Source of the DNA: an uncultured Verrucomicrobiota bacterium
GTDB lineage: Bacteria; Verrucomicrobiota; Kiritimatiellia; RFP12; UBA1067
Assembly: GCA_946615275.1 (NCBI GenBank)
Contig: CAMOHV010000010.1
Location: forward strand, 1-15,095
Reading direction: 5' to 3'
Length of the DNA stretch: 15,095 bases
Of this stretch, positions 12,230-15,095 are shown in pieces. The notes beneath the pieces were generated by a model. It worked only from the letters and a program-made list of their open reading frames with translations, was not told the DNA's origin and did no database searches. The stretch's first letter is position 1. Each line of letters opens with the position of its first letter. Position numbers and translations under genes: made by a program.

Positions 12230-14680
12230 TCATTTCCGCCCGTCAGCCGAACGGGACGGGGCGAAGTCCAGGACGAAGACCGTCTCGCCGGGGAGCTCCA
12301 GCGCATGTTTGCCGCCGTCGAAGCGCCATTCGCCGCCGGAGAGGAGCTCCTTCGCAAGCGCCCTGCCGGAAAGCGAGGTGAGGGTGGCGGCGGCCTTCTC
12401 GGCGGAGAGGTTGTACACCGTTGCGTAGCGGTCACCGAACTGCTCGGTGATCACGTTCGGGCTGTCGGAGGCGAGCAGCCTGTTCACGGGGCGCCACCCG
12501 GCCTCGCCCACGCGGATGCAGACGGGCATGTACTTCTTGAAGAGGTGGCGGTCGCGGTTGTAGTAGGCGGGGGTGGAGAAGTAGTGGCTCTTGCCGGAGG
12601 CGACGGGGGAGAAGAAGCTGGGGTACATGCCGTACGCGAGGGCGCGCTGCATGTACTTGTCCACCTTGTCCGGAGTGAACGCGCTGAAGTCCGTGTTCAT
12701 CAGGAAGCAGAACGGCTTGGCGCCCGCGAGGCAGCGGGAGTACATGAAGGTGGAGTCGGACCACGGGGTCCACCCTCCCTTGCGGCCCCAGTTGGTCTCG
12801 GTGCCCATCACGTCGAGGTGCGGCGCGAGCCACCACCATGCGAGGGGCGTGCCGTTGGCCATCGTGCGGCGGCCGATCGCGCGCGCGCGCCGCCACGCGC
12901 CGCGCACATACTCGTAGCCCATCATCCCCTTGAAGACGCACGGTCGGAAGTCGCTCGAGGAGAAGACGAGCGGGGTGTCCATGCCGGCGAAGTTCCTGCG
13001 GTTGAAGTCGAGCTGCGCCGTGACGTACATCTCGGACGAATCGACGTACTCTCCGTCAAGCCCCTCCGGGAACTCGCCCTTGTAGCGTGCGGAGAACCCG
13101 GCGTCGCCGAGCTTGGCGGCGAACTCGCCGTCCGGCCCCTGCCCGGGCGCGCAGTTCATGTTCCAGACGATCCCGTTGCACCAGGGCGTGTCGAGGATGC
13201 GCCCGCATGGATTGCCGCCTTCGTCCTTGATCGCGCACCTCTTCCATGCGCGGGCGTATGCGCTGTAGCCCCTCTGCCCCTTCGGGATGGCGGCAAGGCG
13301 GTTCGCCTCCGCCACGCATTCGCCCATCGTGGCCTGCTTGCGCCCGTCCCGGCCCTTGATGGACATCCACCACGTCGTCGGCTCGGTGTAGCGGTATGTC
13401 GTGATGCCATGCTCGTCGTCCCACTTGGCCTCGGCGTCGCCCTCCTTTATGGCGAAGCCGAAATCCTCCCAGCCCTCCACCTTGGATATGGGCTTGAAGG
13501 CCATCCAGTTGCCCTGCTTCGTCTGCTTCACCTCGTTGTATTCGGGGAACAGCTTCTGGTACGCGGCGAGCGCGCCCCTGAAGCCGTCGGCGGCGGCGAA
13601 CGGGAACACGACGAATCCGAAGCGCGCGGACTTCTTCTCCGGGACGAGCGCGAAGTCGAAGGCGGCGTACATGAGACGCATGCCGGCCTGGAGGGAGAGC
13701 CGCGAGAAGGCGGGGCAACGGGGGTCGAAGCCGATCGCGACTCCCTGCCCGTCAACGGACGCCGCGATGAACGGCCAGCGCGAGTAGGCGCCCGCGCCGC
13801 ATGGCACGGTGGAGACGTCGCGCAGATCCAGCCTGGAGTCCGTCACGTCAAGCTGCGACCGAGGCGTGTTGAAGAGGATCCGCCTGGAGCCGCCGATCGG
13901 CTTCGCCCACACGAGCGTCAGCGCGCGGTCGACTCCCTGGAGATCCTCCGAGGACACCTCGAAGAACTCTGCGCCGTCGCGCCCGGAGCGCTTCACCTCG
14001 ACTCGCACGCCCTTCGCGTCGCCCTCCGCGCGGCAGAACCCTCCGCCGGCCCGCGCGTCGCGCAGGAGGAAGCACGGCTTCGCGAGGGGGCGCTTCGCCG
14101 TCATGGGGATGCCGTCGAAGAGCATCGGTCCGCCATCGCCGCCGAACACCTCCACTACCGGCGAGCGGAACCTGGCGCGGAGCGTCAGGTCGGACCGTGC
14201 CATCAAATAGACCGAGATGCCCCGTATAGGCTTCGCCGGCATCAGCATCACCGAGCGCGCGCACCATCCGCACGGCGTGGGAGGGAAGAACGCCTTCTGC
14301 CCCCAGAGATGCCCGCCGTCCATGTATGACACGTCCACGTATATGAGCGCGTCGCCGGACGCGTCGCCGGAGTCGATCCTCCCCTCCGCGCGGATCCTCA
14401 CCGGCGCCGGCTCCTTCTGCTTGAGCGCAACGCTCCACACCACTCCGCATTTGCGCTCCTTCTCCTCGGACACGCGGCAGACGTATTCGCCGCCCTCGAG
14501 CGTGAAGCCGCCCATGTACGGACGCGCCTTCGACGATTCAAGAGGCATCGTCTTCAACGCGCTGGAGCTTTCGACGGCCGCCAGCACGTCATCTTCCGCC
14601 GCCGCGCGCGGCGCCGCCATCGCGCACGCCGTCAACACCGCGCACATCCGCGCGGCCGCAATCATGTTTCCTGTTTGCAT
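12230..14680 (-). CDS. secreted glycoside-hydrolase-like protein (probable TIM barrel)
   Basis: An 816-aa exported protein. The signal peptide ends near residue 28 (PRAAA). A beta-sandwich-like region spans about 55-180, and further beta-rich sequence extends to about 380. A central region of about 385-740 has TIM-barrel-like blocks: FPEGLDGEYVDSSEMYV (537-553, acidic D542, E544, D547, E550 as catalytic candidates), PLVFSSSDFRP, PLAWWWLAPHLDVMGTETNW, and PFCFLMNTDFSAFTP. A small C-terminal beta domain spans about 752-807 (YATVYNLSAEKAAATL, ETVFVLDF), as common in glycoside hydrolases. I cannot name the family. The ATG at 14680 has AAGGAG 9 nt upstream. An inner ATG at 14665 would give a 4-nt ATGA overlap with the upstream gene. 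Either way the two genes overlap, suggesting translational coupling. Glycan degradation is inferred. Confidence 0.7.
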   Translation of the reverse strand: MQTGNMIAAARMCAVLTACAMAAPRAAAEDDVLAAVESSSALKTMPLESSKARPYMGGFTLEGGEYVCRVSEEKERKCGVVWSVALKQKEPAPVRIRAEGRIDSGDASGDALIYVDVSYMDGGHLWGQKAFFPPTPCGWCARSVMLMPAKPIRGISVYLMARSDLTLRARFRSPVVEVFGGDGGPMLFDGIPMTAKRPLAKPCFLLRDARAGGGFCRAEGDAKGVRVEVKRSGRDGAEFFEVSSEDLQGVDRALTLVWAKPIGGSRRILFNTPRSQLDVTDSRLDLRDVSTVPCGAGAYSRWPFIAASVDGQGVAIGFDPRCPAFSRLSLQAGMRLMYAAFDFALVPEKKSARFGFVVFPFAAADGFRGALAAYQKLFPEYNEVKQTKQGNWMAFKPISKVEGWEDFGFAIKEGDAEAKWDDEHGITTYRYTEPTTWWMSIKGRDGRKQATMGECVAEANRLAAIPKGQRGYSAYARAWKRCAIKDEGGNPCGRILDTPWCNGIVWNMNCAPGQGPDGEFAAKLGDAGFSARYKGEFPEGLDGEYVDSSEMYVTAQLDFNRRNFAGMDTPLVFSSSDFRPCVFKGMMGYEYVRGAWRRARAIGRRTMANGTPLAWWWLAPHLDVMGTETNWGRKGGWTPWSDSTFMYSRCLAGAKPFCFLMNTDFSAFTPDKVDKYMQRALAYGMYPSFFSPVASGKSHYFSTPAYYNRDRHLFKKYMPVCIRVGEAGWRPVNRLLASDSPNVITEQFGDRYATVYNLSAEKAAATLTSLSGRALAKELLSGGEWRFDGGKHALELPGETVFVLDFAPSRSADGRK

Positions 14681-15095
14681 TTCAGCTGTCTCCTTTGGGT
14701 TTGATTGTGGATAAGCAACATCGGCAACGCCACCCAGAAAAACGGCCAGGCATAGCCCACAAGACGATCAAGGGATGGGCCGCTGAACGGCGCAAGCAGC
14801 CAGAAGACGAGGCCGATGATGAACGAATACTGGATGTAGAATGGGAATTGAGAATTGAGAATTGAGAATTGAGAATTAGGGGGCGACTCATCTTGACATC
14901 TTGTCCTGGAAACGCACCTGAGCAGGAGAACGATCGCGCCGGGGAAGTACAGGAACCAAAGAGCGAATGTGCGCAGCACGACGCCCGGCATGAATTTGTA
15001 TATCCCCACCTCATGCACGTTGCCCATCTGGAGGAAGGCAGGCAGCGCGCATTTCCACACCGGCGGATCGGGATAGTACCACGGCAGGCGCGCCG
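14662..15095 (-). CDS. C-terminal part of a multi-pass membrane protein, 5' end off the window
   Basis: The frame is open from the right edge to a TGA at 14662-14664; about 143 residues are visible. Hydrophobic segments cover approximately FMPGVVLRTFALWFLYF plus GAIVLLL, YIQYSFIIGLVFWLLAPF, and VGYAWPFFWVALPMLLI, and a basic tail ends the protein (TQRRQLKCKQET). The loop between the first two contains CQDESPPNSQFSILNSQF, encoded by a tandem heptamer repeat, which implies repeat expansion inside the gene with the frame preserved. The stop overlaps the start of the secreted glycoside-hydrolase-like gene. A transporter, a polysaccharide-synthesis membrane protein or a glycosyltransferase are all possible; I do not recognise the family from this fragment. 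Confidence 0.65.
   Translation of the reverse strand, partial: ARLPWYYPDPPVWKCALPAFLQMGNVHEVGIYKFMPGVVLRTFALWFLYFPGAIVLLLRCVSRTRCQDESPPNSQFSILNSQFPFYIQYSFIIGLVFWLLAPFSGPSLDRLVGYAWPFFWVALPMLLIHNQTQRRQLKCKQET
14690..14695 (-). promoter_or_regulatory. ribosome binding site favouring the start at 14680
   Basis: AAGGAG on the minus strand lies 9 nt from the ATG at 14680 and inside the end of the upstream membrane-protein gene. The alternative ATG at 14665 has only AGGA at 3 nt. Confidence 0.6.
14842..14876 (-). repeat. heptanucleotide tandem array inside a coding sequence
   Basis: On the minus strand, four perfect ATTCTCA units are followed by a degenerate ATTCCCA. Because 7 is not a multiple of 3, gain or loss of one unit would shift the reading frame of the membrane protein. 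The present copy number keeps the frame open and encodes the repeated NSQF peptide. Confidence 0.85.

Noticed and set aside
12143..14329. A 728-codon open frame on the plus strand
   Set aside because: It lies entirely opposite the 816-aa secreted protein, has a low-complexity Arg/Gly/Val/His-rich translation, and lacks a credible domain; it is a by-product of GC-rich codon usage.

Overview
All genes that can be supported lie on the minus strand. The window is GC-rich, apart from a visibly more AT-rich stretch around 4.9-5.6 kb. It carries a PEP-CTERM surface protein, several small secreted beta-rich proteins, two degenerate sulfatase-modifying-factor-like (SUMF1) proteins with an N-terminal 'WPW' domain, and short heptanucleotide repeats between genes. 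This combination fits a Gram-negative member of the PVC group, most likely Verrucomicrobiota/Kiritimatiellae or a relative. That placement is an inference from protein style; no rRNA or marker gene is present.

Reading in the direction of transcription (right to left): (A) 15095-12095 holds the C-terminal part of a membrane protein with a heptamer repeat inside its coding sequence. It overlaps a secreted, probable TIM-barrel glycoside-hydrolase-like protein of 816 aa, and a 32-aa single-helix ORF follows. (B) 12098-11588 is a 500-bp gene-poor interval: a possible MITE-like element (16-bp inverted ends, nested palindromes, a 7-bp tandem array) and then a candidate promoter reading left. (C) 11587-7039 is a tight four-gene cluster of secreted proteins: a small beta-rich protein, two tandem SUMF1-like paralogs, and an alpha-helical, possibly alpha/alpha-toroid sugar-active enzyme. 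(D) 6939-4833 is a three-gene operon of small secreted proteins ending in the PEP-CTERM protein and an intrinsic terminator, with a candidate promoter upstream. (E) 4706-1 holds a large polytopic membrane protein with C-terminal TPRs (possibly a GT117/DUF2723-type glycosyltransferase), a HAD-IIA phosphatase related to AraL/NagD, and an sn-glycerol-1-phosphate dehydrogenase (AraM family) that runs off the left edge.

Clusters A, C and D look like cell-surface, periplasmic and glycan-related functions. Cluster E joins envelope glycosylation (tentative) to glycerol-phosphate metabolism. The phosphatase-then-G1P-dehydrogenase order matches araL-araM in the Bacillus subtilis ara operon. The freshest material is the repeat-rich interval, the coding heptamer array, and the pairing of two probably non-catalytic SUMF1-like secreted proteins with a helical carbohydrate-active protein.
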